DNA of 64,000 bases from Azorhizobium doebereinerae UFLA1-100. Its GTDB lineage: Bacteria > Pseudomonadota > Alphaproteobacteria > Rhizobiales > Xanthobacteraceae. The position numbers and the translations under genes were made by a program. Every line of letters begins with the position of its first letter. The stretch's first letter is position 1. Under the pieces are notes generated by a model that was not told where the DNA came from, did no database searches, and saw nothing but the letters and a program-made list of their open reading frames with translations. The stretch spans positions 1 to 64,000 of the forward strand of contig NZ_AXBA01000029.1 of the NCBI RefSeq assembly GCF_000473085.1, given 5' to 3'. This document shows positions 8,806 through 17,732 of this stretch, one piece after another.

Positions 8806-9744
8806 TTGGCTCCGCGCGCGCTCTGGAAGGGATTTCTCAAGGTGGCTGAGCTGTCCTGCGCGGTCGGCCTGTATGCCGCCGTGTCGAGGGCGGAGCGCAT
8901 CTCATTCCACATGGTGGACCGGGCGAGCGGCCAGAGGGTCGCGCGCCAGTTCGTGGACGAGGAGACCGGCGCGGAAGTGCCGCGCGAAGACCAGGTGAAG
9001 GGCTACGAGACCGGGGCCGGCGACTATGTGGTGCTGGAGCCGGACGAGATCGCGGCGGTGGTTCCCGACAGCACCAAGACCCTGCCGGTGGAAGCCTTCC
9101 TCGCCTGCGACGATATCGACCCGCTCTATTTCGACATGCCCTATTATCTGGCGCCCGCCGACCGCGCGGCGGGCAAGGCGTTCGCGCTGATCCGCGAGGT
9201 GATGGCGGCGCGCAAGGTGGCGGCGCTGGCGCGCACCGTGCTGTTCCGCCGCGTGCGCACGGTGCTGATCCGGCCCCAGGGCGCTGGCTTCATCGCCACG
9301 ACGCTGCATTATGACTATGAGGTGCGCTCCGCCGACGCCGCATTCGAGGATCTGCCGGAGATCAAGGTTCAGGGCGAAATGCTGGAACTGGCCGAGCACA
9401 TCATCAAGACCAAGAGCGGGTCGTTCGACCCGGCGGCGTTCGACGACCGCTACGAGGCCGCGCTCGCCGAGTTGGTGAAGGCGAAGCTGGAGGGCCGCAA
9501 GGTGCGCGCGCCCAAGCCCGCCGCCACGGGCAAGGTGGTGGACCTCATGGACGCCCTGCGCCGCAGCGCCGGCCGGGACGCGCCGGCCAGCGGCGGCACC
9601 AAGCGCGCGACGAAGCGCGCGAGCGCCACCAAGACGGCCGCCAAGACCGCCACCAAATCCGCTTCCAAGGCCAAGTCCAAGGCCAAGACCACCTCCAAGC
9701 CGGCCGCGAAAGCCGCCGCGCCCGCACGGCGCAAGGCGGGCTGA
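8806..9744 (+). CDS. ku: Non-homologous end-joining Ku protein (first copy)
   Basis: Bacterial Ku forms a homodimeric ring on DNA ends and recruits LigD. The core (about residues 1-245) begins APRALWKGFLKVAELSCAVGLY and contains the conserved YYLAP block and VDLMDALRRS. After it comes a histone H1-like tail of about 55 residues rich in Lys, Ala, Thr and Ser, expected to bind DNA. The TTG at 8806 is the likely start: GGGAGGA lies five bases upstream and homologues begin at MAPRALWKG. ligD follows after three bases. Confidence 0.93.
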   Translation: MAPRALWKGFLKVAELSCAVGLYAAVSRAERISFHMVDRASGQRVARQFVDEETGAEVPREDQVKGYETGAGDYVVLEPDEIAAVVPDSTKTLPVEAFLACDDIDPLYFDMPYYLAPADRAAGKAFALIREVMAARKVAALARTVLFRRVRTVLIRPQGAGFIATTLHYDYEVRSADAAFEDLPEIKVQGEMLELAEHIIKTKSGSFDPAAFDDRYEAALAELVKAKLEGRKVRAPKPAATGKVVDLMDALRRSAGRDAPASGGTKRATKRASATKTAAKTATKSASKAKSKAKTTSKPAAKAAAPARRKAG

Positions 9745-9747
9745 GCC

Positions 9748-12456
9748 ATGGCGCTCGACACCTATCGCGCCAAGCGCGACTTCTCCCGCACCCAGGAGCC
9801 CTCCGGCGCGGCGGACGTGGCCTCCGCCGGCCTCTATGTGATCCAGAAGCACAACGCCACGCGCCTGCATTACGACTTCCGGCTGGAGCTGGACGGCGTG
9901 CTGCTGAGCTGGGCGGTGACGCGCGGCCCCAGCCTCGTGCCGGCGGAGAAGCGCCTCGCCGTCCATGTGGAGGACCATCCCGTCGCCTATGGCGATTTCG
10001 AGGGCACCATCCCGCAGGGCGAATATGGCGGCGGCACCGTCATCCTGTGGGACCGGGGCACGTGGACGCCCCTCGGCGATCCGCACGCGGGCCTCGCCAA
10101 AGGCCATCTGGAGTTCGAGCTGCACGGCGAGAAGCTCACCGGCCGCTGGCATCTCGTCCGGCTGCCCGCCCGCCCGCGGGAGAAGCGCGACAACTGGCTG
10201 CTGATCAAGGGCGAGGACGCCGCCGCGCGCACCGAGGCCGACCCCGACATCCTGGAGGCCGAGCCCAATTCGGTGAAGACCGGGCGCTCCATCGCGGAGG
10301 TGGCGGGGGAAGCTCCGGGCTGGTCCTTCAGGACCGGGTCCATCCCCAAGGGCAAGGGCGCGGCCGAGAGCAAAGCCGAGAGCAAAGCCAAGGACAAAGC
10401 CAAGGGCAATGCCAAGAAGGGCACCGGCAAGAGCAAGGCGAAGGCCGCGGCCAAGGCGGACAGCGTGACCGGCACGGCGGACGCCTTGCCCGACCGGCCG
10501 GACCCGTCCGCCGTCGCGGGCGCGGTCGAGGCGGCGCTGCCCCGCTTCGTGCCGCCGGCGCTGGCCAGACTGGTGGCGAAGCCCCCGGTGGGGCGCAGAT
10601 GGCTGCACGAGATCAAGTTCGACGGCTATCGCCTGCAGGCGCGCATCTCCGGCGGCAAGCTCAGGCTGCTCACCCGCAGCGGGCTCGACTGGACGGAGCG
10701 CTTCGGCCCCAAGGTGGCGCAGGCGCTGCTCGCTTTGCCGCTCAGGACCGCGCTGATCGACGGCGAACTGGTGGTGGAGGGCGGCAGCGGCGCCTCGGAT
10801 TTCTCCGCCTTGCAGGCGGACCTCAGCGAAGGCCGCAGCGACCGCTTCATCTTCTACGCCTTCGACCTGCTGTATCTCGACGGCATCGACCTCACCGGCG
10901 CGCGGCTCTGCGACCGCAAGGCGGCGCTCCAGCGCCTGCTGGCGGGGGCCGACCCGCTGCTGCGCTTCAGCGGCGATTTCGGCGACGACGGCGCGCTGAT
11001 CCTGCGCCATGCCTGCCGCCTCAGCCTGGAGGGCATCGTCTCCAAGCTGGCGGACGCGCCCTATCGCTCCGGCCGCACCGGCGACTGGGTGAAGAGCAAG
11101 TGCGCGGAGCGGCAGGAATTTGTCATCTGCGGCTATGTCCCGTCCTCCACCGGAGCGAAGGCCATCGGCTCGCTGGTGCTGGGCTATGGCGAGGGCGGCA
11201 AGCTGAAGCATGCGGGGCGCGTGGGCACGGGCTTTTCCGCCGCCGTGGCCCATGACCTCTACGCCCGCCTGGAGCCGCTGCGGGTGAGGGCGAGCCCGCT
11301 TTCCGAACGCCTGTCCGCCGAGGCGGCGCGCGACGTGCGCTTCGTGCGCCCGGAACTGGTGGCCGAGGTGGAATTCCGCGCCTGGACGGCGGACCGGCAC
11401 GTGCGGCACGCTGCCTTCCGCGGGCTGCGGGAGGACAAGACCGCAGCGGAAGTGTGCCGCGAGACGCCGGAGGCCGCCATGCCGGGTGCCAGGGTCAAGG
11501 TGGAGACGAACGGGGCGGGCAAGACGGACGCGGGGAAGACGGGGGCAGGCAAACCCAAGGCGGCGCCGGCGCCGAAATCGCGGGTGACGTTGACCCATCC
11601 CGACCGGCTCTACTGGCCGGACGCCGGCGTCACCAAGGCCGGGCTGGCGGACTATTACGCCGAGGTGTGGCGCTGGATGGGGCCGCACGTGACCGGGCGC
11701 CCGCTGGCGCTGGTGCGCTGCCCGGAGGGCACGGCGGGGGCCTGCTTCTTCCAGAAGCACGTATGGCGCGGCGCCAGCAAGGCGATCCGCCTGGCGCGCG
11801 ATCCGCTGGACGAAAGCGGGCAGGACCTTGTGGCCATCGACGATCTGGACGGCCTGACCGGCCTCGTGCAGGCGGGCGTGCTGGAGGTGCATCCCTGGGG
11901 CGCGACGCTCGCCGATCTGGAGCATCCGGACCAGATGATCTTCGACCTCGACCCGGGCGAGGGCGTTGCCTGGCCGGCCATCGCGGCGGCGGCCCGGGAG
12001 GTGCGGGCGCGCCTCGCGCAAGCGGGCCTGGAGAGCTTCGTGAAGACCTCCGGCGGCAAGGGGCTGCACGTGGTCGCCCCGCTCGTGCCCAAGGCCGGCT
12101 GGGACGCGGTGAAGGGCTTCGCCAAGGACCTGGCGGTCGCCATGGCCAAGGACAGGCCGGAGGCCTATGTGGCGGTGGTCACCAAGGCCAAGCGGCGGGG
12201 CCGGATCCTCATCGACTATCTGCGCAACGGGCGCGGGGCGACGGCGGTGGCGCCCTATTCGACGCGGGCGCGGGCGGGCGCGCCGGTGGCCATGCCGGTG
12301 GCCTGGGATGAGGTCGAGGACGTCGGTCCGGCGCGCTTCACCGTGGACACCGCCCCCGCGCGCCTCCTGAACCTGCCGCGCGACCCGTGGGCGGATTTCC
12401 GCGCCGCCGCTTCCGCGTTGCCCGGGGCGAAGGGCAAGCGGCCGCGGCGAAGCTAG
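9748..12456 (+). CDS. ligD: Multifunctional DNA ligase D
   Basis: LigD is the ATP-dependent end-joining ligase. Domain order is phosphoesterase (about residues 1-190; HYDFRLE, VEDHP, GTIPQGEYGGG), a Lys/Ala-rich linker (about 200-240), ligase (about 275-575; EIKFDGYR with the adenylated lysine at 290), a second Gly/Lys/Thr linker, then the archaeal-primase-like polymerase (about 605-890; IFDLDPGEG metal site and ILIDYLRNGRG). All three domains look intact in 902 residues. It is coupled to ku, only three bases upstream, and would act with it as one operon. Confidence 0.96.
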   Translation: MALDTYRAKRDFSRTQEPSGAADVASAGLYVIQKHNATRLHYDFRLELDGVLLSWAVTRGPSLVPAEKRLAVHVEDHPVAYGDFEGTIPQGEYGGGTVILWDRGTWTPLGDPHAGLAKGHLEFELHGEKLTGRWHLVRLPARPREKRDNWLLIKGEDAAARTEADPDILEAEPNSVKTGRSIAEVAGEAPGWSFRTGSIPKGKGAAESKAESKAKDKAKGNAKKGTGKSKAKAAAKADSVTGTADALPDRPDPSAVAGAVEAALPRFVPPALARLVAKPPVGRRWLHEIKFDGYRLQARISGGKLRLLTRSGLDWTERFGPKVAQALLALPLRTALIDGELVVEGGSGASDFSALQADLSEGRSDRFIFYAFDLLYLDGIDLTGARLCDRKAALQRLLAGADPLLRFSGDFGDDGALILRHACRLSLEGIVSKLADAPYRSGRTGDWVKSKCAERQEFVICGYVPSSTGAKAIGSLVLGYGEGGKLKHAGRVGTGFSAAVAHDLYARLEPLRVRASPLSERLSAEAARDVRFVRPELVAEVEFRAWTADRHVRHAAFRGLREDKTAAEVCRETPEAAMPGARVKVETNGAGKTDAGKTGAGKPKAAPAPKSRVTLTHPDRLYWPDAGVTKAGLADYYAEVWRWMGPHVTGRPLALVRCPEGTAGACFFQKHVWRGASKAIRLARDPLDESGQDLVAIDDLDGLTGLVQAGVLEVHPWGATLADLEHPDQMIFDLDPGEGVAWPAIAAAAREVRARLAQAGLESFVKTSGGKGLHVVAPLVPKAGWDAVKGFAKDLAVAMAKDRPEAYVAVVTKAKRRGRILIDYLRNGRGATAVAPYSTRARAGAPVAMPVAWDEVEDVGPARFTVDTAPARLLNLPRDPWADFRAAASALPGAKGKRPRRS

Positions 12457-12540
12457 CGGCCGGCGTCAACCGGGCGTCATACAACTGTAGCAAAGATCCG
12501 CCGCGCGGCCTTTCCTCCTGCCAAGCTCAGCCGGGGTTCC

Positions 12541-14898
12541 ATGGATTATTTCAGGCGGTTCAAGTTCCTGTTCTCCACGCCGGCGTTCGATGGCGACGAC
12601 CTGGAAGGCATCCGGTTCAACGAGATCGTCGACGAGATCGAGCGCTCCGGCTTCGAGGTGGTGAAGGCGCGCAAGGTCGAGGATGCGGAGATCGCGGTGC
12701 AGACCGACGCCGCCATCGGCTGCATGCTGGTGGACTGGGGCAAGAAGGGCCTGGAGGGCAAGACCGCCTCGCTGATCAACCTCATGCGAAAGCGCGGGCT
12801 GGATTTTCCCATCATCCTCCTGATCCGCCGCCGGCGGTTTGAGGAACTGCCCGTCGAGGTGCTGGACTTCATCGACGGCTACGTCTTCCTCGCCGAGGAG
12901 ACGCCCTCCTTCATCGCCAAGAACATGATCAGCCGCCTCAAGCAGTATGCCGAGACGCTGAAGACGCCGTTCTTCGGCGCGCTGGTGGACTATGCGGAGG
13001 AGGGCAACCAGCTTTGGACCTGCCCCGGCCATAACGGCGGCGTGTTCTACTCCCGCAGTCCCATCGGCCAGGTGTTCATGGATCACCTGGGCGAAGCGGT
13101 GTTCCGCGACGACCTGGACAATTCCGTGCTCGATCTCGGCGACCTCTTGACCCACGAGGGCCCGGCCCTCCAGGCGCAGAAGGAGGCGGCGCAGATCTTC
13201 GGGGCGGAGAAGACCTATTTCGTGCTCAACGGCACCTCCACCTCCAACAAGGTGGCGCTCGCGGCGCTGGTCACCGAGGGCGACCTGGTGCTGTTCGACC
13301 GCAACAACCACAAGGCCGCCCACCACGGCGCGCTGATGATCTCCGGCGGCATCCCGGTTTATATCCCCACCGCCCGCAACGCCTACGGGCTGATCGGTCC
13401 GATGCGCTGGGAGGAACTGGACGAAGAGGTGCTGCGCGCGCGCATCCGCGAGCACCCCCTGGTCAAGGACCCGGAGGCATGGCGCCGGCCGCGGCCGTTC
13501 CGCGTGGCGGTGGTGGAGCAGTGCACTTATGACGGCACCATCCACAATGCGCAGATGATCATCGAGCGTATCGGCCATCTGTGCGACTACATCCTGTTCG
13601 ACGAGGCCTGGGCCGGCTTCATGAAGTTCCACCCGCTCTATGCGGGGCGCTTCGCCATGGGACTGAAGGACCTCGGCCCAGAGGCGCCGGGCATCATCGC
13701 CACCCAGTCCACCCACAAGCAGCTGGCGAGCTTCTCGCAGGCCTCGCAGATCCACATGAAGGACCGCCACATCCGCGGCCAGAAGCGCCGGGTGGAGCAT
13801 CGCCGCTTCAACGAGAGCTTCATGCAGCATGCCTCCACCTCGCCCTTCTACCCGCTGTTCGCCTCGCTCGACGTCGGCGCGCAGATGATGAAGGGCCGGC
13901 AGGGCGAGGTGCTGTGGGACGATACGATCCGGCTCGGCATCGAGCTGCGCAAGAAGATCCGCGCCGTGCGCCGCGAGTTCGAGGAGAAGGAGAGCCGCCC
14001 CGAGCGGCGCTGGTTCTTCGAGCCGTTCGTGCCGGACCGGGTGCGCATCCGCGACGTGCTGAAGGAGGACGGCAGCCACGACGTGCCGTGGGAGGCCATC
14101 GGCACCGACCAGTTGGCATCCGACCCCGCCTACTGGCAACTGGCGCCGGATGCGGGCTGGCACGGCTTCTCCGGCATGGCGCCGGGTTTCGCCATGACCG
14201 ACCCGAACAAGCTGACCCTGCTCACACCCGGCTTCGACCGCGCCACCGGCGCCTATGCGGAGCATGGCATTCCCGCGCCCGTGGTGGCGCAGTATCTGCG
14301 CGAGAACCGCATCGTCGCGGAGAAGAACGACCTCAACTCGCTGCTCTTCCTGCTGACGCCGGGCGTGGAGGCCAGCAAGGCCGGCACCCTCATCAGCGGC
14401 CTCGTGGCCTTCAAGAAGCTGCATGACGAGAATGCGCTGCTGGAGGAGGCGATCCCGGAATTCTATCGCCGCCGCGCGGCGCGCTATGCGGGCGTGCGGC
14501 TGCGCGATTTGTGCGCGGAAATGCACGGCTTCTTCCGCGCGGCCAACGTCAGCGCGCTCCAGGTGCTCCAGTTCGCCGCCGCGCACCTGCCGGACCTCGC
14601 GCTCACCCCGCAGGAGGCGGCCCGCCGGCTGGTGCGCAACGATGTGGACTACCTGCCGATCGGTGATCTCGCCGGGCGGATCGCCACCACGCCGTTCGTG
14701 GTCTATCCGCCGGGTATCGCCACCATCGTGCCCGGCGAGCGCCTCACCGAGCGCGCCCAGCCGATGATCGACTACCTGAAGATGTTCGAGACCTGCTTCA
14801 ACACCTTCCCGGGCTTCGACGTGGAAATTCAGGGCGTATATCGTGAGGTGGATTCGTCGGGCCAGATCCGGCTTTACACCTACGTGGTCGCCGAATAG
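12541..14898 (+). CDS. Orn/Lys/Arg decarboxylase, class III-fold PLP enzyme
   Basis: A full-length 785-residue decarboxylase of the group that includes SpeF, LdcI and AdiA. The N-terminal response-regulator-like wing (about residues 1-130) is followed by the PLP core. Visible motifs are the N-terminal core signature NGTSTSNKVAL, DEAWAGFMKFHPLY (the cofactor Asp), and STHKQLASFSQASQIH with the Schiff-base lysine. The C-terminal domain is complete. The product would be a polyamine or diamine (putrescine, cadaverine or agmatine); substrate choice cannot be read reliably. It lies 84 bases after ligD with its own GCCGGGG site; no antiporter is adjacent, which argues against a dedicated acid-resistance system. 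Confidence 0.9.
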   Translation: MDYFRRFKFLFSTPAFDGDDLEGIRFNEIVDEIERSGFEVVKARKVEDAEIAVQTDAAIGCMLVDWGKKGLEGKTASLINLMRKRGLDFPIILLIRRRRFEELPVEVLDFIDGYVFLAEETPSFIAKNMISRLKQYAETLKTPFFGALVDYAEEGNQLWTCPGHNGGVFYSRSPIGQVFMDHLGEAVFRDDLDNSVLDLGDLLTHEGPALQAQKEAAQIFGAEKTYFVLNGTSTSNKVALAALVTEGDLVLFDRNNHKAAHHGALMISGGIPVYIPTARNAYGLIGPMRWEELDEEVLRARIREHPLVKDPEAWRRPRPFRVAVVEQCTYDGTIHNAQMIIERIGHLCDYILFDEAWAGFMKFHPLYAGRFAMGLKDLGPEAPGIIATQSTHKQLASFSQASQIHMKDRHIRGQKRRVEHRRFNESFMQHASTSPFYPLFASLDVGAQMMKGRQGEVLWDDTIRLGIELRKKIRAVRREFEEKESRPERRWFFEPFVPDRVRIRDVLKEDGSHDVPWEAIGTDQLASDPAYWQLAPDAGWHGFSGMAPGFAMTDPNKLTLLTPGFDRATGAYAEHGIPAPVVAQYLRENRIVAEKNDLNSLLFLLTPGVEASKAGTLISGLVAFKKLHDENALLEEAIPEFYRRRAARYAGVRLRDLCAEMHGFFRAANVSALQVLQFAAAHLPDLALTPQEAARRLVRNDVDYLPIGDLAGRIATTPFVVYPPGIATIVPGERLTERAQPMIDYLKMFETCFNTFPGFDVEIQGVYREVDSSGQIRLYTYVVAE

Positions 14899-14926
14899 GC
14901 GCGCCCGCGCAGCACCAGGGATGAGG

Positions 14927-15478
14927 ATGGACGAGATTCCGGTGGTGATCCGGCCCACGCGCGATGCCGACGTGGATGCGATGCTGGCGATCTATCGCCG
15001 CCATATCCGGCGGGGGGTCGAGGAGGGGGTGGAGGATACCGACACGCCGCAGCCCGACGACCTGCGGGACCGGCGCAAGAACTTCCGCAACCGCCGCTTC
15101 CCCCATCTGGCCGCGACGCTGGACGGGGTGGTGGTGGGCTATGCCTATGTGGTGCTGTTCCGCAAGCGCCCCGCCTACCGCTACACGGTCAAGCATTCCA
15201 TCTACATCCACCACGACTACGTGGGCCGCCGCATCGGCGGGTTGTTGATGCAGGGGCTGATCGACGCCTGCGCGGCGGCCGGCTTCCGCCAGATGATCGG
15301 CTATATCGACGCCGACAATGCCGCCTCCCTGGCGCTGCACGAGAAGTTCGGCTTCGTCCGCGTCGGCCATCTGCCGGCGGTCGCCTACCGTTATGGCAAA
15401 TGGTCGGACAGCGTCATGGTGCAGCGGTCCCTGGGCCCCGGCGCCACCACGCCGCCACCGCCGGTGGTGGTGCGCTGA
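14927..15478 (+). CDS. GNAT acetyltransferase, phosphinothricin-acetyltransferase-like
   Basis: A 183-residue GNAT protein. It opens VIRPTRDADVDAMLAIYRRHI, carries VVVGYAYVVLFRKRPAYRYTVKHSIYIHHDYVGRRIGGLLM with the acetyl-CoA loop (RRIGGL), and ends with NAASLALHEKFGFVRVGH, the usual pattern of the Pat/MddA branch. Such proteins acetylate small amino compounds such as methionine sulfoximine or phosphinothricin; the true substrate is unknown. ATG 14927 has AGGG six bases upstream; ATG 14921 is in frame but too close to that site. A Pro/Val tail extends past the fold. It follows the decarboxylase by 28 bases, so co-transcription is likely. Confidence 0.8.
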   Translation: MDEIPVVIRPTRDADVDAMLAIYRRHIRRGVEEGVEDTDTPQPDDLRDRRKNFRNRRFPHLAATLDGVVVGYAYVVLFRKRPAYRYTVKHSIYIHHDYVGRRIGGLLMQGLIDACAAAGFRQMIGYIDADNAASLALHEKFGFVRVGHLPAVAYRYGKWSDSVMVQRSLGPGATTPPPPVVVR

Positions 15479-15497
15479 GATTCCGCGCGCCGGGGGC

Positions 15498-16310
15498 TCA
15501 GCGCTTCCGGCCGCCGGCCTTCTCGGCGGCGAGGCTGCGCTTCAGCGCATCCATGATGTCCACCACGTTGCTCGCCGCCTTGGGCGGCGGGGCGGCCTTC
15601 TTCGGGCGCTTGCGGCCCTTCTGCTTGGCGGCGATCAGGTCGAGCAGGCCGGCCTGCACCGGATCGGCGACCATGTCCGCCGACCAGGGCTTGGTGCGGG
15701 CGGCGATGAGGCCGGAGAGCATCTTTCTCAGGCCGGCGTCCTCGCTGTCCTTCTTCTCCACTTCAGGCGTGCCGAACACGCTTTCCGAAGTGCGGACCTC
15801 GTCGCCATAGCGCAGGGTCCACAGCATCATGCCCTTGGGCTGGGGTACCAGCATCACCGCGCGCTCGCGCCGGTAGAGCACGAGGCGCGAGATGCCGACC
15901 GTGGCGGTCCGTGCCATGGCGGCGCGGATCACCTCGAAGGCTTCCTCGCCCACTTTGTCGTCGGGCATGAGAAAGTGCGGCTGGTCGTACCAGATCCACG
16001 CGATGTCCCGCGCCGGCACGAAGGTCTCGATGTCGATGGTGCGGGTGCTCTCCAGCGCCACCGCCTCCAGTTCCCCATCCTCGAAGGTCACGTGGCTGCC
16101 CTCGGCCTGCTCGTAGCCGAGCACGAGATCGTCCTCGTCCACCGGGTCGCCGTCCGGGTCCACGTAGCGCGACCGCACGCGGTGCCCGGTGGCGGCGTTG
16201 AGGGTGTGGAAGCGCACCTTCTCCGCCCCGCTCACCGCCGGCTGCATGGCAACGGGGCAGGTGACCAGGGAGAGCTTGAGATAGCCCTTCCAGAAGGCGC
16301 GCGGGGCCAT
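15498..16310 (-). CDS. ku: Non-homologous end-joining Ku protein (second copy)
   Basis: A second Ku of 270 residues. It starts MAPRAFWKGYLKLSLVTCPV, keeps the barrel and bridge region, and ends in VDIMDALKRSLAAEKAGGRKR. Unlike the first copy it has only a short basic tail. The two paralogues are clearly diverged; in rhizobia with several ku genes each can form its own homodimer, so non-redundant roles are possible. It is transcribed toward the decarboxylase/acetyltransferase pair and lies eight bases after the DUF3008 gene, forming a two-gene operon. Confidence 0.93.
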   Translation of the reverse strand: MAPRAFWKGYLKLSLVTCPVAMQPAVSGAEKVRFHTLNAATGHRVRSRYVDPDGDPVDEDDLVLGYEQAEGSHVTFEDGELEAVALESTRTIDIETFVPARDIAWIWYDQPHFLMPDDKVGEEAFEVIRAAMARTATVGISRLVLYRRERAVMLVPQPKGMMLWTLRYGDEVRTSESVFGTPEVEKKDSEDAGLRKMLSGLIAARTKPWSADMVADPVQAGLLDLIAAKQKGRKRPKKAAPPPKAASNVVDIMDALKRSLAAEKAGGRKR

Positions 16311-16318
16311 GACGCCGC

Positions 16319-16510
16319 TCAGGCGGACGTGTCAGCGTGGCCGGGCTTGCCCTTCTGCGGCGTCGCGGCCATGTCGTGTAATTCCTTTTCGTCCATGGAT
16401 CTGTACATGGATTTTGAGGCGCCTTTCAGGTCCTTGACCTTGCGCTCGCCGCGCTTGGCCGAAAGGGCGGCACCGGCCGCCATCTGCTGGGCCTTGGATT
16501 TCGCCGGCAT
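16319..16510 (-). CDS. DUF3008 family small basic protein
   Basis: A 63-residue protein (MPAKSKAQQMAAGAALSAKR, then the conserved KDLKGASKSMYRSM and KELHDMAATPQKGKP) matching the DUF3008 family of alphaproteobacteria. Its function is unknown; its charge and size suggest nucleic acid or protein binding. The start at 16510 has AGAGGAAG seven bases upstream; longer readings in the same frame lack this. It is the promoter-proximal gene of an operon with the second ku, a context that hints at a stress or DNA-repair role. Confidence 0.8.
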   Translation of the reverse strand: MPAKSKAQQMAAGAALSAKRGERKVKDLKGASKSMYRSMDEKELHDMAATPQKGKPGHADTSA

Positions 16511-16662
16511 GGTGGCTTCCTCTCGCTGGGTCCCCTGCGGCCACAACGCCCGACCGGGGCGGAAGTTCAACCGGCCGGCGGCTTTGGCGCTAGCCCGGAC
16601 ATTCCGCCGCGCGACGGGCCGCGACAGGGGCATTGTCGCACGCCGGCCGGAGTGCTAATCAG

Positions 16663-16679
16663 TTTATAACTATTCCAAA
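16663..16679 (+). promoter_or_regulatory. Iron control element (ICE), probable Irr-binding site
   Basis: TTTATAA, CTA, TTCCAAA matches the ICE consensus TTTAGAA-N3-TTCTAAA at 12 of 14 defined positions and is itself nearly palindromic. It ends 13 bases before the mbfA start. Irr is the haem-responsive Fur-family regulator of Hyphomicrobiales, and mbfA is a known Irr target in Bradyrhizobium and Agrobacterium, so repression under iron limitation is expected. Confidence 0.8.
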
Positions 16680-16692
16680 CAAGGCGTATCCC

Positions 16693-17670
16693 ATGCTTCC
16701 CGGTTTTGCCGCGCGGCGGCAATTCTCCGACCTGTCCGAACAGGAAGTCCTCGCGCTCGCCATTTCCTCGGAAGAGGACGACGGCCGCATCTATGCCGAT
16801 TATGCCGAGATGGTGCGGGCGGAATTCCCCGGCACCGCCCGGGTGTTCGAGGGCATGTCCGCGGAGGAGAACGGCCACCGCCGCCACCTCATCGCCGAGC
16901 ATGAGCGGCGGTTCGGCAACCATATCCCGCTGATCCGGCGCGAGTACATCTCCGGCTTCTATGCCCGCCGCCCGGCGTGGCTGGTGAAGAATCTCGGCAT
17001 CGCGCGCATCCGCGCCGAGATCGCCAAGATGGAGGAGGACAGCGCCAATTTCTATCTGGAGGCGGCCAAGCGCTCCAGCGATCCGGGCACGCGCAAGCTG
17101 CTCGGCGACCTTGCCGAGCAGGAGCGGCGGCACGAGGAGATCGCCGAGGAGCTGGAAGTCGCCAACCTGCCCCCCGACGTGAAGGCGGAGGAGGAGGGCA
17201 AGGCGCACCGGCAGTTCGTGCTCACCTGGGTGCAGCCTGGGCTCGCCGGGCTGATGGACGGCTCGGTCTCGACGCTGGCCCCCATCTTCGCCACCGCCTT
17301 CGCCACGCAAGATTCCTACACCACGCTGCTGGTGGGCCTCGCGGCGGCGGTGGGCGCGGGCATCTCCATGGGCTTCACCGAGGCAGCGCACGACGACGGC
17401 GTCATCTCGGGGCGCGGCTCCCCGCTGAAGCGCGGCCTCGCCTCGGGCGTGATGACGGCGGTGGGCGGCCTCGGCCATGCCCTGCCCTATCTCATCCCCG
17501 AATTCTGGACCGCGACGGTGCTGGCCGGCATCGTGGTGTTCGTGGAATTGTGGGCCATCGCCTGGATCCAGAACCGCTACATGGAGACGCCCTTCTTCCG
17601 GGCGGTGATCCAGGTGGTGCTGGGCGGCGCGCTGGTGCTGGCGGCGGGCATCCTGATCGGCGGCAGTTAG
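16693..17670 (+). CDS. mbfA: Membrane-bound ferritin-like iron exporter MbfA
   Basis: A 325-residue fusion. An N-terminal erythrin/ferritin-like di-iron domain (about residues 1-150, with the Glu and EENGHRRHL ligand helices) is joined to a C-terminal VIT1-type membrane domain (about 175-325, with GLMDGSVSTLAPIF at its start and five hydrophobic segments). MbfA exports iron across the inner membrane and protects against iron and peroxide stress. The ATG at 16693 has AAGG eight bases upstream; the frame runs 60 bases further but that leader lacks homology and would cross the ICE site. Control by Irr is expected. Confidence 0.93.
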   Translation: MLPGFAARRQFSDLSEQEVLALAISSEEDDGRIYADYAEMVRAEFPGTARVFEGMSAEENGHRRHLIAEHERRFGNHIPLIRREYISGFYARRPAWLVKNLGIARIRAEIAKMEEDSANFYLEAAKRSSDPGTRKLLGDLAEQERRHEEIAEELEVANLPPDVKAEEEGKAHRQFVLTWVQPGLAGLMDGSVSTLAPIFATAFATQDSYTTLLVGLAAAVGAGISMGFTEAAHDDGVISGRGSPLKRGLASGVMTAVGGLGHALPYLIPEFWTATVLAGIVVFVELWAIAWIQNRYMETPFFRAVIQVVLGGALVLAAGILIGGS

Positions 17671-17732
17671 CCGCAGCGGGGCGGATAAGGCAGGCGTTCG
17701 AAGGGGTCGCCTGACGTTGGGTGATCGCCCGC

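Noticed and set aside
10360-10460. Tandem short repeats in ligD as a possible CRISPR or satellite
   Set aside because: They are in-frame Lys/Ala codon repeats within a protein linker, with no spacers or regular unit length.
8902-12069. 1055-codon minus-strand ORF opposite ku and ligD
   Set aside because: It is antisense to two clear genes, and its translation is Arg/Ala/Gly/His-rich with no family. It is a product of high GC at third positions.
12466-14958. 830-codon minus-strand ORF opposite the decarboxylase
   Set aside because: It fully mirrors a conserved PLP enzyme with intact motifs, and the antisense frame has no recognisable domain or ribosome site.
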